18,023 nt of DNA from an uncultured Bacteroidales bacterium (GCA_905234775.1 CAJOJC010000023.1:1-18023); one strand, 5' to 3'. Shown: positions 8,339 to 17,083, counted from the stretch's first letter. The notes: a model not told the origin generated them from the sequence alone. Numbers and translations are program-made.

Positions 8339-9468
8339 TGTGCTACCAATTTATAAGCTTCGTCTACGATGATCGTGGCCGCATCGGGCAGCGCCATCCC
8401 GAGGGCGCCCCGGCCAATCTGCTCGAGCCTGCCCTCGTCGTGGATTACTTCCATCGCGAGCGGCATGAGCTCGGCCCCGGCCGCCGCATCTTTTACGATA
8501 AGCCCTGCTTCCTTTCGGACCAGCGCCATCGCGTTGTGGGTTTGATGATCCTCGGCCACGTTGGGCGAGGGAACGAATATACACGGCTTGCCGGCCACGC
8601 AAATCTCCGACACGCTCGAGGCGCCCGAACGCGAGACGATCAGGTCTGCCGCCGCATAGGCGAGGTCCATCCGGTCGATGAACGCACTCCAGTGGATATT
8701 CGGCAGCTGCCGGCCCTCCATGAACGCACGGACGTCCGGCTCGTAGTACTTGCCGCACTGCCAGATGACTTCGACATCTTCGCCGCCCGGGCAGCCTGCC
8801 TCGATCCAGGCTTTCATCGTCCGGTTGAGGGTGCCGCATCCGAGGCTGCCGCCGATCACGAGCAGCTGACGGCGCTTCGGGTCGAGCCCGTAGTGTTTCA
8901 CGGCCTCGGCTTTCATCTCGGGCGTCGCGCGCTTGATCGAAGAGCGGATGGGGTTGCCGCTCATGACTATCTTGTCGGCAGGGAAGAACTTCTCCATCCC
9001 TTCGTAGGCTACGCAGATGCAGCCGACCTTGTCGCCGAGCATCTTGTTGGTGAGGCCGGCGAAGCCGTTCTGCTCCTGAATGAGCGATGGAACTCCGAGC
9101 TTGGTTGCCGCGAAGAGCAGGGGAGCGCTGGCGTAGCCGCCGACTCCGACCGCGATGTCGGGCTTGAAATTCCTGACGAGTTTGCGGGCGCGGGCGTTGC
9201 TGATGAGGATCTTGAAGGGCACCTGGATGTCGTTCCAGATGTTCTTGAGAGTGAGGCGGCGCTGAAGTCCGCAGATGGGAAGACCCACGATCTTGTATCC
9301 TGCCGCGGGGACTTTTTCCATCTCCATCTTGCCGTTGGCTCCTACGAACAGGATCTCGGTCTCAGGGTTAACTTCCTTGAAACGATTGGCGATAGAGATG
9401 GCGGGGAAGATGTGTCCTCCGGTTCCGCCGCCGCTGATAATGACCTTTAATTTTTTATATGCTGTCAT
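8335..9468 (-). CDS. murG: Lipid II synthase MurG (UDP-GlcNAc transferase)
   Basis: A peripheral membrane glycosyltransferase that transfers GlcNAc from UDP-GlcNAc to lipid I, making lipid II. With the start at 9468 it has 377 residues. The N-terminal VIISGGGTGGHIFPAISIA (about 9-27) is the acceptor-side G-loop. IQEQNGFAGLTNKML, GGSLGCGTLN and the UDP-GlcNAc-binding block SGASSVSEICVAGKPCIFVP...EDHQTHNA follow in the usual order. An in-frame ATG at 9498 would add ten mostly basic residues and deepen the ftsW overlap to 44 nt. I prefer 9468, which leaves a 14-nt overlap and a normal N-terminus, but the longer start is possible. Confidence 0.96.
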   Translation of the reverse strand: MTAYKKLKVIISGGGTGGHIFPAISIANRFKEVNPETEILFVGANGKMEMEKVPAAGYKIVGLPICGLQRRLTLKNIWNDIQVPFKILISNARARKLVRNFKPDIAVGVGGYASAPLLFAATKLGVPSLIQEQNGFAGLTNKMLGDKVGCICVAYEGMEKFFPADKIVMSGNPIRSSIKRATPEMKAEAVKHYGLDPKRRQLLVIGGSLGCGTLNRTMKAWIEAGCPGGEDVEVIWQCGKYYEPDVRAFMEGRQLPNIHWSAFIDRMDLAYAAADLIVSRSGASSVSEICVAGKPCIFVPSPNVAEDHQTHNAMALVRKEAGLIVKDAAAGAELMPLAMEVIHDEGRLEQIGRGALGMALPDAATIIVDEAYKLVAQ

Positions 9469-10873
9469 ATATGTCCTCGTTTTCTTCGGTTTCTTCAATA
9501 TCGTCGTACTCTCCGCTGTCGAACGAATCCAGATCCGCCAGGCTGGCTTCTACGTTGTCGTGGAGATCGATGAGCGGACTTGCCTTCTTCGTCTCTGTCT
9601 CGATCTTACGGTTTGAGATCCTGCTTATAGAGAGGATGATTCCGAACGCGATGCAGAAACAGACGAAGGCAGAGGCGCCGTGGCTCAGCAGAGGCAGTGT
9701 TTGACCTGTCAGGAGTCCTACGTCTGCATTGACTATGATATGAATCATGGCCTGGCCGGAAATAAGCAGCACCAGACCCATCACCGCACATTTCGCAAAG
9801 AGGTTGGTGCCGCAGTTTCTGACTATCAGCACCCCTCGCGCAATGAGCGATATATACAGGATCATAACGGCCATGCCTCCCAGCCAGCCGTATTCTTCAA
9901 GGATGAAGCTGAACATGTAGTCTTCCGACATGTCGGGGACTACGTAGCGTTGGGTACTCTGTCCGGGGCCCTTTCCGATGAATCCGCCCTGCTGGATAGC
10001 GATCTTCGCGCTATAGGGCTGGCGGAGTTTGTCGAGGGCCTTCTGGCGGGCGGCCAGGTCGTTCCCGGCTTCATGGTACTCCTTTACATAGTTGTGGTGT
10101 CCCAGACGGGTCGCGAAAAGACCTATGCGCTGGAACATAACGTGGTCGGAATTCTTGGTAAGGCTGTACATTCCGAACGCGCCTACGAAGAGCATGACGC
10201 CCACCGCGCCGGCTATGAAGATTTCCTTGACCTCGCCGGTTCCGATTGCGATAGTAAGGACCATCACGAGGCCTATCATGAGCGCCGCGGTGTTGGAGCC
10301 CTTCATGACCATCAACATCACTATGATCGCCGGAATGTAAAGATAAATGATCTTCTTTGTCAACTTATTCTTTACCCAGTGCATGTGGTCGAGCTCCGAG
10401 AGCTTGTTCAGCAGCTTGAAGTCGTCTTTCTTGATGGCGTCTACCGCCCAGGCTATGTACATGATCATCGCGACTTTCGCGATCTCGAATACGTGGACCT
10501 GGATTCCCTTGACCTTAAGGAAACGGACAGCGCCGTTGATTTCAGGGGCGGTGATGAAGTTGCCTACACCTCCGAGCACAAGGATAAACAGGAAAGCGAA
10601 CGCTACGAAGAAGCCCAGACTGGATACCTTCCGGAAGAACTCAATGCTCCTTATCTGGTAACAGATGAAGATCAGGACCAGTCCGATACCTACGATCATG
10701 AGGTGGTCCTTGACTATATCTATTCTGTCCGTAGTAGGGGTGATAAGGCGCGACGAGCTCGAGAAGATGCAGACGATAGAGAAGAGGATGAGCATTAGTA
10801 CGATGATGAGCACCACCTTATCGCCGGCGAAATTCTCGATGAAGTTCCAGACTTTCTTTCCCTTGCCGCTCAT
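9455..10873 (-). CDS. ftsW: Septal peptidoglycan polymerase FtsW (SEDS family)
   Basis: A multi-spanning membrane glycosyltransferase that polymerises septal glycan together with FtsI. The 472-residue protein has about ten hydrophobic helices. SEDS marks include GGFIGKGPGQSTQRYVVPDM, then SEDYMFSFILEEYGWLGG with the acidic residue expected in the essential loop, and the C-terminal VGLLTGQTLPLLSHGASAF block. The position beside murG and murD supports FtsW rather than RodA. The last 55 residues (about 418-472) form a cytoplasmic tail that becomes very acidic (DDIEETEENED), longer than in E. coli FtsW. The gene starts 3 nt after murD and overlaps murG by 14 nt. Confidence 0.95.
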   Translation of the reverse strand: MSGKGKKVWNFIENFAGDKVVLIIVLMLILFSIVCIFSSSSRLITPTTDRIDIVKDHLMIVGIGLVLIFICYQIRSIEFFRKVSSLGFFVAFAFLFILVLGGVGNFITAPEINGAVRFLKVKGIQVHVFEIAKVAMIMYIAWAVDAIKKDDFKLLNKLSELDHMHWVKNKLTKKIIYLYIPAIIVMLMVMKGSNTAALMIGLVMVLTIAIGTGEVKEIFIAGAVGVMLFVGAFGMYSLTKNSDHVMFQRIGLFATRLGHHNYVKEYHEAGNDLAARQKALDKLRQPYSAKIAIQQGGFIGKGPGQSTQRYVVPDMSEDYMFSFILEEYGWLGGMAVMILYISLIARGVLIVRNCGTNLFAKCAVMGLVLLISGQAMIHIIVNADVGLLTGQTLPLLSHGASAFVCFCIAFGIILSISRISNRKIETETKKASPLIDLHDNVEASLADLDSFDSGEYDDIEETEENEDIYDSI

Positions 10874-10876
10874 TTG

Positions 10877-12217
10877 TTACAGGTTTCTTACAGCGTCCTT
10901 GAACTTTTCTCCACGGTCTTCGTAGCAGGTGAACAGGTCGAAGCTGGCGCAGCAGGGGCTGAGGAGAACCACGTCTCCCGGCTGGGCGAACGCCGCTGAC
11001 GCCTTGACCGCCTCTTCGGCCGACAGGGTGTCTACTATCTTGTCCGAACCTACGATGTTTTCGAAGGCTTCGTGGAATTTCTTATTGTCTATGCCCATAC
11101 AGACGATAGCGCGGACCTTCTCCTTCACGAGAGGCTTCAGGACTTCGTAGTCGTTGCCTTTGTCCGTTCCGCCTACTATCCACACTACCGGCTTGGTCTG
11201 GCAGTCGAGGGCGTACCACGCAGCGTCTACATTGGTAGCCTTGCTGTCGTTGATATAAAGGACATCTCCCACCTCCAACACCGGCTCGAGCCTGTGTTCG
11301 ATGGGCTGGAAGGTCTTGAGACTCTTCCTGATGACTTCGTTGCGGATGCCTGCCGCCTTGGCTGCAAGAGCCGCCGCCATCGAGTTGTAGATGTTGTGTT
11401 TTCCGCCGAGGGCGAGTTCGCTGAGGTAGATCTCGCTTTCGTCTTCGCCGTAGCGCATCACTATCTTCTGGCCTTCGAGGAAGGCGCCCTGCTCTACCTC
11501 ATGTGTCTGCGACATGGGCAGCATGCGGGCCTGGAGAACGATCTTGCTCAGATGATCGATCGTAATCTTGTCGTCCGAGTCGAATATGAAGCAGTCTTCG
11601 GGCCTGAGGTTGCGCGTGATGCGGAACTTCGAGCGCACGTAGTTCTCCATATTGTAGTCGTAACGGTCGAGATGGTCGGGGGTGATGTTGGTGATGATGG
11701 CGATATCAGGCCGGAAGTCATAGCAGCCGTCGAGCTGGAAACTGCTTATTTCCAGAACGTAGTAGTCGTGCTGTTCGGTAGCCACCTGCAGGGCGTAGCT
11801 CTTGCCGATATTGCCGCCGAGGCCTACGTTGAGGCCGGCCTCCTTCAGGAGGTAGTAGATGATTGAGGTGGTAGTAGTCTTGCCGTTGGATCCGGTGATA
11901 CAGATCTTCTTCGCGCTGTCGTAGCGGGCAGCGAACTCGATCTCGGAGACTACATGGATGCCCTTGTCCCTGAGCTTGCGAACCATGGGTGCGGTCTCGG
12001 GGATACCGGGGCTCTTGACGACCTCGTCTGCGTTAAGCACCTTCTCCTCGGTGTGGCCGCCTTCCTCATAGGCGATCTGCCAGTTGTCTAGCAGCGCCCT
12101 ATATTCGTCTTTCAGCTTTCCGTTGTCGGACAGAAAGACATCAAATCCTTTTACTTTTGCGAGGACCGCGGCACCCACGCCGCTCTCGGCCCCGCCGAGT
12201 ACAACAATTCTTGACAT
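10877..12217 (-). CDS. murD: UDP-N-acetylmuramoyl-L-alanine--D-glutamate ligase MurD
   Basis: The cytosolic ligase that adds D-glutamate to UDP-MurNAc-L-Ala. The 446-residue protein has the N-terminal VVLGGAESGVGAAVLA fold, the KSPGIP motif at 68-73 typical of MurD, and the ATP loop ITGSNGKTTTT at about 107-117. LEISSFQLD, TNITPDHLDRY, EHRLE and NDSKATN are the diagnostic MurD motifs, followed by the C-terminal LLSPCCASFDLF...RGEKF. Nothing is missing. It follows mraY by 4 nt and precedes ftsW by 3 nt. Confidence 0.97.
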   Translation of the reverse strand: MSRIVVLGGAESGVGAAVLAKVKGFDVFLSDNGKLKDEYRALLDNWQIAYEEGGHTEEKVLNADEVVKSPGIPETAPMVRKLRDKGIHVVSEIEFAARYDSAKKICITGSNGKTTTTSIIYYLLKEAGLNVGLGGNIGKSYALQVATEQHDYYVLEISSFQLDGCYDFRPDIAIITNITPDHLDRYDYNMENYVRSKFRITRNLRPEDCFIFDSDDKITIDHLSKIVLQARMLPMSQTHEVEQGAFLEGQKIVMRYGEDESEIYLSELALGGKHNIYNSMAAALAAKAAGIRNEVIRKSLKTFQPIEHRLEPVLEVGDVLYINDSKATNVDAAWYALDCQTKPVVWIVGGTDKGNDYEVLKPLVKEKVRAIVCMGIDNKKFHEAFENIVGSDKIVDTLSAEEAVKASAAFAQPGDVVLLSPCCASFDLFTCYEDRGEKFKDAVRNL

Positions 12218-12221
12218 AAGC

Positions 12222-13472
12222 CTACCTTATCTTCAATAGTGCCAATGTTCCTACTGCCAGAACGATTCCTACGAGCCAGAAGCGCACGACGATTCGAGGC
12301 TCGGGGATGCTCTGTTTCTGGTAATGGTGGTGGAGCGGAGCCATCAGGAACAGCCTGCGGCCCTCTCCGTACTTGCGTTTAGTATACCTGAAATATCCCC
12401 TCTGGAGTATCACGGAAATGCTTTCCGCGAGGAAAATGCCGCAGAGGATGGGAAGAAGCAGCTCTTTGCGGATGAGCACTGCGCTGACGCCGATCACTCC
12501 TCCTATCATCAGGCTTCCGGTGTCGCCCATGAAGACCTGGGCGGGGAAGGTGTTGAACCAGAGGAAGCCCACCAGCGCTCCCACGAACGCCGCCATGAAC
12601 ACGGCAGTCTCGCCGGAGCCAGGGATGTACATGATATTCAGGTAGCCCGCGTCGATGACGTTGCCGCCGAGCCACGCGAGGATACCGATCACCACTCCCA
12701 CTATCGCCGATGTTCCGGCCGACAGGCCGTCCATTCCGTCGGTGAGGTTGGCGCCGTTGGAGCAAGCGAGGATGATGAAGATGATCACCAGCGCATACAG
12801 CGCCCAGCGGCAGTACCATCCGAATGCGCCCTTGAAGGGGATGAGGTACTTGTAGTCGAACTCATGGCTCTTGACGAAGGGGATGGTGGTTTTCGTGCTC
12901 TTGATTACATCTTCGGAGACATAGCGGCCATGGTCGACTGCTCCGGAAGGAGTGCCGTCTTCGATGGTCTGTTCGGTCGCGGCCTGCTCCACTTCCTGGC
13001 GGACGACGATGTTCGGGCTGAAACACACGGTCCCGGCGATGATGATGCCGAGGACGAACTGGCCGGCGAGCTTCTTACCCTCGCTGAGGCCGTTCTTGTC
13101 GTGTTTGAAGACCTTGATATAGTCGTCGGCAAAGCCCAGGCCGCCGCACCACACCGTAGTGAGGATGAGCAGCTGGACATAGACATTGGACAGGTCGCAG
13201 ACGAGAAGCACTGCAACCAGCAGGGCCACGATGATGATAACGCCGCCCATAGTAGGGGTGCCGGCCTTGCTCATCTGGCCTTCGAGGCCGAGGTTGCGGA
13301 CGGTCTCGCCGATCTGCTTCTTCTGGAGCCACTTTATCACCCTCTTGCCGAAGAAGTACGCCACTATGATGGCGATTACGTTGGCGAGGATGGCCCTGAA
13401 CGAGAAGTAGGTCATCAGTCCCTGTCCGGGGATATCGTATTTCTTTAAAAGTTCAAAGAGATAGTACAGCAT
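12222..13472 (-). CDS. mraY: Phospho-N-acetylmuramoyl-pentapeptide-transferase MraY
   Basis: The integral membrane enzyme that attaches phospho-MurNAc-pentapeptide to undecaprenyl phosphate, making lipid I. The 416-residue protein shows MSKAGTPTMGG (67-77), the aspartate pair FADDYIKV (115-121, Asp116/117), NLTDGMDGL (242-250), VFMGDTGSL (313-321) and APLHHHYQ (378-385). Residues about 155-211 are a polar, charged insertion between the fourth and fifth hydrophobic segments. Relative to E. coli MraY (about 360 residues) this is the main length difference, and similar insertions are familiar in Bacteroidota. By MraY topology it should face the periplasm. The start follows the murE stop by 4 nt. 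Confidence 0.97.
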   Translation of the reverse strand: MLYYLFELLKKYDIPGQGLMTYFSFRAILANVIAIIVAYFFGKRVIKWLQKKQIGETVRNLGLEGQMSKAGTPTMGGVIIIVALLVAVLLVCDLSNVYVQLLILTTVWCGGLGFADDYIKVFKHDKNGLSEGKKLAGQFVLGIIIAGTVCFSPNIVVRQEVEQAATEQTIEDGTPSGAVDHGRYVSEDVIKSTKTTIPFVKSHEFDYKYLIPFKGAFGWYCRWALYALVIIFIILACSNGANLTDGMDGLSAGTSAIVGVVIGILAWLGGNVIDAGYLNIMYIPGSGETAVFMAAFVGALVGFLWFNTFPAQVFMGDTGSLMIGGVIGVSAVLIRKELLLPILCGIFLAESISVILQRGYFRYTKRKYGEGRRLFLMAPLHHHYQKQSIPEPRIVVRFWLVGIVLAVGTLALLKIR

Positions 13473-13476
13473 CTGT

Positions 13477-14855
13477 TTAGATTTGTTTGAATATTTCGGC
13501 TACCACTTCATGTTCGTCGAAGTGGACTTTACCGGTTGCTTCAATCTGATAGGTTTCATGGCCCTTGCCTGCGAGCAGGATGGTCGAAGGGCTCTGCGAC
13601 AGGGTAATCGCGGCCCTTATCGCCTCGGCGCGGTCGGCGATGCAGATGGCTTTCGTCCGGCCCTTCGGGCTGAAGCCCGTGCAGATTTCGGCCATTATGT
13701 CTTCCGTCTTCTCCGAGCGGCTGTTGTCGGCCGTGACGAAGATACGGTCTGCATACTCTTCCGCTATCTCGGCCATCTCCGGGCGCTTGGTCCTGTCGCG
13801 GTCGCCGCCACAGCCGAAGAGGCATACGAGCTCGCGGCCGGGCTCGACCTGGCGCAGGGTCTTAAGGACATTCTCCAGTGCATCAGGGGTATGGGCGTAG
13901 TCTATAACCACCGTTTTCCCCTGGGGCCCGCGGATAGTCTCAAGACGCCCGGGGGCCGATTGGAGCTTGCTGATCCCGACGAGAGTTTCGTCTTTGTCTG
14001 CGCCGAGCGCAAGCGCCGCACTGTAGATAGCGAGAATGTTGTATGCATTGTGTTCGCCCACGAGGCGGGTCCACACTTCTGTTCCGTCGATCTTCAGGAG
14101 CATTCCGTCGATGCTCTGCTCCATAATCTTGCAGACGTGGTCTGCGCCGCTGTGGGTGGAATAGGTGACGACGTTCGCCTTTGTATTCTGGACCATCACC
14201 GTGCCGTGTTTGTCGTCAATATTGGTGATGGCGGTCGCTCCCTTCGGGAGGTTGTCGAAGAAGAGTTTCTTGCAGCGAAGGTACTCGGCTACGGTTTTGT
14301 GGTAATCGAGATGGTCGTGGGTCAGGTTGGAGAAGATGCCTATGTTGAAGTCGAGGCAGTCCGTCCTATGTTGCTCCACTCCGATCGAGCTGACCTCCAT
14401 GAAGCAGTACTCGCAGCCCTTCTCGACCATCTGGGCCATCAGCGAGTTGATCGTTACGGGGTCGGCGGTCGTGTTGATGGCTTCCTCGCGGTAGGAGCCT
14501 ACGTAATTGGCGATAGTCGAGAGCAGTCCGCACTCGTAGCCCATTTCCCTGAAAAGGTTATACAGAAGCGTCACGGTAGTGGTCTTTCCGTTGGTGCCGG
14601 TGATGCCGGCGAGCTTGAGCTTGCCGGAAGGGTGGTCGTAGAAGCGGTCGGCGAGCGCGGCCAGGCCGGCGCGGTCGGTCGCCACTGCCGCCGCTGCGCC
14701 TTTGGCCAGCGCGTCCGGGACGAACGACCGACCGTCGGGAACAGCGAGCCTTCCGCGGCTTTGCGGGAGTCGCAGCAGACGCTGAGTATCTCGGTGTCGG
14801 CGTTGCCGGCGAGTATTTCGGCGTTAAGACCTTTGATCAACTTCGACAGTTTCAT
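13477..14855 (-). CDS. murE: UDP-MurNAc-L-Ala-D-Glu--meso-diaminopimelate ligase MurE, with a reading-frame break
   Basis: The cytosolic ligase that adds the third stem-peptide residue. The N-terminal part (MKLSKLIKGLNAEILA through CCDSRKAAEGSLF) starts at ATG 14855. The rest continues in another frame from DGRSFVPDALAKGA through GTNGKTTT (bases 14575-14598) to TAA at 13477. The total span is 1379 nt, one nucleotide short of a whole number of codons. Central and C-terminal motifs are intact: FMEVSSIGVEQHR, THDHLDYH, DYAHTPDALE, GCGGDRDRTKRP and AGKGHETYQ. The amino-acid-recognition motif is DNSR (bases 13717-13728), close to the DNPR of diaminopimelate-adding MurE. The N-terminal domain is also short between GAAAV and LAALADRFY. 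The 5' end overlaps ftsI by 32 nt. Confidence 0.93.
14726..14745 (-). other. Frame break in murE N-terminal domain
   Basis: Reading from the murE start, the frame is normal up to SLF and then becomes PTVGRSSRTRW. The frame two bases further on gives PDGRSFVPDALAKGA, which matches the DGxxxIPxA block that follows LFVAVxG in MurE proteins. Only two bases separate the codon for F (SLF) from the codon for D (DGRSF), where other MurE proteins have about eight residues. This fits a loss of about 22 nt. No slippery heptamer is visible, so programmed frameshifting is unlikely. Confidence 0.75.
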
Positions 14856-16730
14856 TCCAGTATGGATCGATATTGTATATTTCCTTAATAAAATCTCTGA
14901 TTACGCTGGCAGGGATGACTCCTCCGGCGAATTCTTTTTTCGAAATCTTCGAGAAGACGACGCAGATTACGGAGTACTGCGGATCTTCGGCAGGGAAGAA
15001 GCCTACGAATGTACCCTGCTGCTTTCTGGCGCCGTTGGCCTGGACGTATTTTCCGTTAGTAAAGACGTCTGCCGTTCCGGTCTTTCCGGCGACCTTGCAT
15101 TTGTCTGCGAGGTAGGAGAGCCTCCAGGCTGTTCCCCTGAATTTGGGGTCTTCCTCGTTCTCGGTCACATGGCAGAGCGCATCGGCTACCATCTTCGCGG
15201 TCTCCGGCTTACAGATGCTGGAGTTGAGGATGGAGGGGCCGAGCTTCTCGATAACCTTTCCATTCTTCTCGATATCTTCCACCAGGTAAGGCTTCATCAT
15301 CTTTCCTCCGTTTGCGATGGCGTTGTAGTATGCCAGGACGTGCATGGGGGTGACACTTACCGAGTAGCCCATTCCTATCTGGCCGAGGTCGGTCTTGGAC
15401 CAGCTCTTGTCGGTAGGATACTTCAGAGTAGGTGTAGTGATGGGCTCGAAAACGTCGAAGTCGAACGACTTTCCGAGGTTGTAGGTGTGGAGCCTGCCGA
15501 TAGAGTCTTCGGGCTTATCCTTGTAGTTCTTGATGCGTTGTTGGACGATATCTTTACGCAGTACCAGAGAGGAATGTTCCAGGTGTGGTACTTGGCCGCA
15601 TAATCCTTGAGGTGTTTGTCTGCTGGGTAGAGTTTCTGATAGCCGTCTACCTGGACGAGGCCGTCCCTGGCGGGGACCGTCTGATCTATCGAGGTGACTA
15701 TTCCGTCTTCGATGCAGGTCATCAGGGTGGTGATCTTGAAGACCGAGCCCGGCTCGCCGCGGCGCATGACCGCTACGTTCTCGTTCTCTCCGAACATGCC
15801 CGTGCCGTTGTTACCGCGGGCTAGATTGACCATGGACCTGATCGCGCCGGTCTTGACGTCCATCAGGACGAAGCACGCGGCTTCGAGGTCTTCCTCCGGC
15901 TCGACGTACTTGCGGAGCAGGCGGTCGGCGATGTCCTGGTAATCGATATTGAGCGTGGTGCGGATATCGAGGCCGTCGACAGCCTTTACGTAAGTGCTGT
16001 CGTAGTCACGGACGTATCCGTTGTCCGTCTTCTTCATGTAATAGCGGCCCGGCTCGCCATGGAGGACATAGTTGAACTTGCCGTCTATTCCGCTGTAGTA
16101 CGAGCCGTCGGCATTTTCGGTGACGCTGCCTATCGTTCGCTTCGCGAGCGAGCCGTAGGGATAGCGTCTGGTCGGGACCGCCTCCCACCATACTCCGCCC
16201 TTGTAGCGGCCCTCCTTGATCAGGGGATACTGCTTCAGGAATTCTAGCTGCTCCTTTTCTATCGGGCGGCCGAGTTTGAGGAAGCGGCTTCCACGGTCGA
16301 GCGCATCGCACAGCCTCTTTCGGAAGAATTCGGGGCTCCTTTCGGGGAAGATGATCGAAAGGCCCTGGGCAAAGCCCGCCGCCTTCTCTTTCCACAGCAG
16401 GAGGGAGTCTGCGCGCACTTCCTTCTTCATCAGGTCGTACTCGCCCTTTCTGACGAGCGGATCGATATAGAGCTGGTAGCGCGGATAGGACATGGCGATA
16501 GGACGGCCGTCGGAAGCGAGGATGAAGCCGCGCGTGGGCTCCAGGTTCACCCTGCGGATGGGCTGGGTAAGTTTACTCGCTATTACGGGATCCGGCCTCC
16601 AGAAGATCTTCAGATACAGGAACCTACCCGCGAGGAATATTCCCACGAGCAGCATCAGCAGGTAGTACAGGTACAGCGCGTAGCTGATCCTGTCCCTCTT
16701 CCTGGTTTCCTGTTTAGTCTCTTCTGCCAT
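14824..16730 (-). CDS. ftsI: Septal transpeptidase FtsI (class B penicillin-binding protein), with a reading-frame break
   Basis: The divisome D,D-transpeptidase that crosslinks septal peptidoglycan and works with FtsW. A cytoplasmic basic stretch and one transmembrane helix (about residues 17-37) precede the pedestal block IRRVNLEPTRGFILASDGRP (58-77). The transpeptidase domain has the catalytic S329-VFK332 (GEPGSVFKITTLM) and the SSN motif at 395-397. After that the frame shifts and continues as NYKDKPEDSIGRLHTYNLGK, DLGQIGMGYSVSVTPMHVLAYYNAIAN and the third motif KTGTAD, ending at TAA 14824. The span of 1907 nt is one nucleotide short of whole codons. No PASTA domain follows the transpeptidase domain. 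The 5' end overlaps the upstream ftsL stop (TAATG) and the 3' end overlaps murE by 32 nt. Confidence 0.93.
15526..15548 (-). other. Frame break in ftsI just after the SSN motif
   Basis: The SSN codons are at 15548-15540. In the original frame the protein becomes ASRTTRISPKTLSAGSTPTT and stops at 15423. The frame two bases further on gives RIKNYKDKPEDSIGRL and then an intact FtsI C-terminus. The distance from SSN to the next conserved block is also slightly shorter than in other Bacteroidota FtsI proteins as I recall them. A one-base loss or a small loss of 3n+1 bases would explain both. No slippery sequence is visible. Confidence 0.75.
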
Positions 16731-17083
16731 TACTTAAGTACAATCGGCGGCTTCTCAGCCTCTTTAAGGTCGGAGCCGAGCTCCTCAAGGTGTTTCACGG
16801 CGCCGCTGCGGCGGGTGAGGGTGGAGAGCTCGTAGGTCCTCATCGCGATGATCGATTCCTGCTCCGCAATTACGTTCTTTCCCCTTTCCACCTTAGTCAG
16901 CGTGTTGTCGATGAGCAGGCTGATCCAGATGGTGAGGGTAATCACCGCGAACACCAGAACTATGTTGATGAAGTAGCGCCCGATCTTCAGTCGGAGGAGA
17001 AACTCTCCCTCGAAGATGGCCTTGACGCTGTTCTTCAACAACTGCCCAATGTCCGATACCTTAAACTTTCTTTCCTGCTCCAT
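16730..17083 (-). CDS. ftsL: FtsL-like bitopic cell division protein
   Basis: A 117-residue protein with a cytoplasmic N-terminus of about 38 residues, one transmembrane helix (about 39-58, INIVLVFAVITLTIWISLLI) and a charged periplasmic segment with heptad-like hydrophobics. That segment includes VIAEQESIIAMRTYELSTLT, expected to form a short coiled coil. This is the FtsL topology, and the place between rsmH and ftsI is where FtsL sits in dcw clusters. FtsL proteins are poorly conserved, so the call depends on topology and context more than on residues. Both junctions are TAATG overlaps of one base, giving tight coupling to rsmH and ftsI. The ATG lies 14 nt after the end of palindromic element B. 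Confidence 0.8.
   Translation of the reverse strand: MEQERKFKVSDIGQLLKNSVKAIFEGEFLLRLKIGRYFINIVLVFAVITLTIWISLLIDNTLTKVERGKNVIAEQESIIAMRTYELSTLTRRSGAVKHLEELGSDLKEAEKPPIVLK

Noticed and set aside
14720..15550. Programmed ribosomal frameshifting as the explanation for the murE and ftsI breaks
   Set aside because: Neither junction has a slippery heptamer or an evident downstream structure, and residues also seem to be missing at the murE break, which frameshifting would not explain.
13483..15603. A 706-codon open frame on the plus strand opposite murE and ftsI
   Set aside because: It runs antisense to well-recognised Mur and Fts motifs, has no protein family features, and is low in stops because of the GC-rich codon use of the minus-strand genes.
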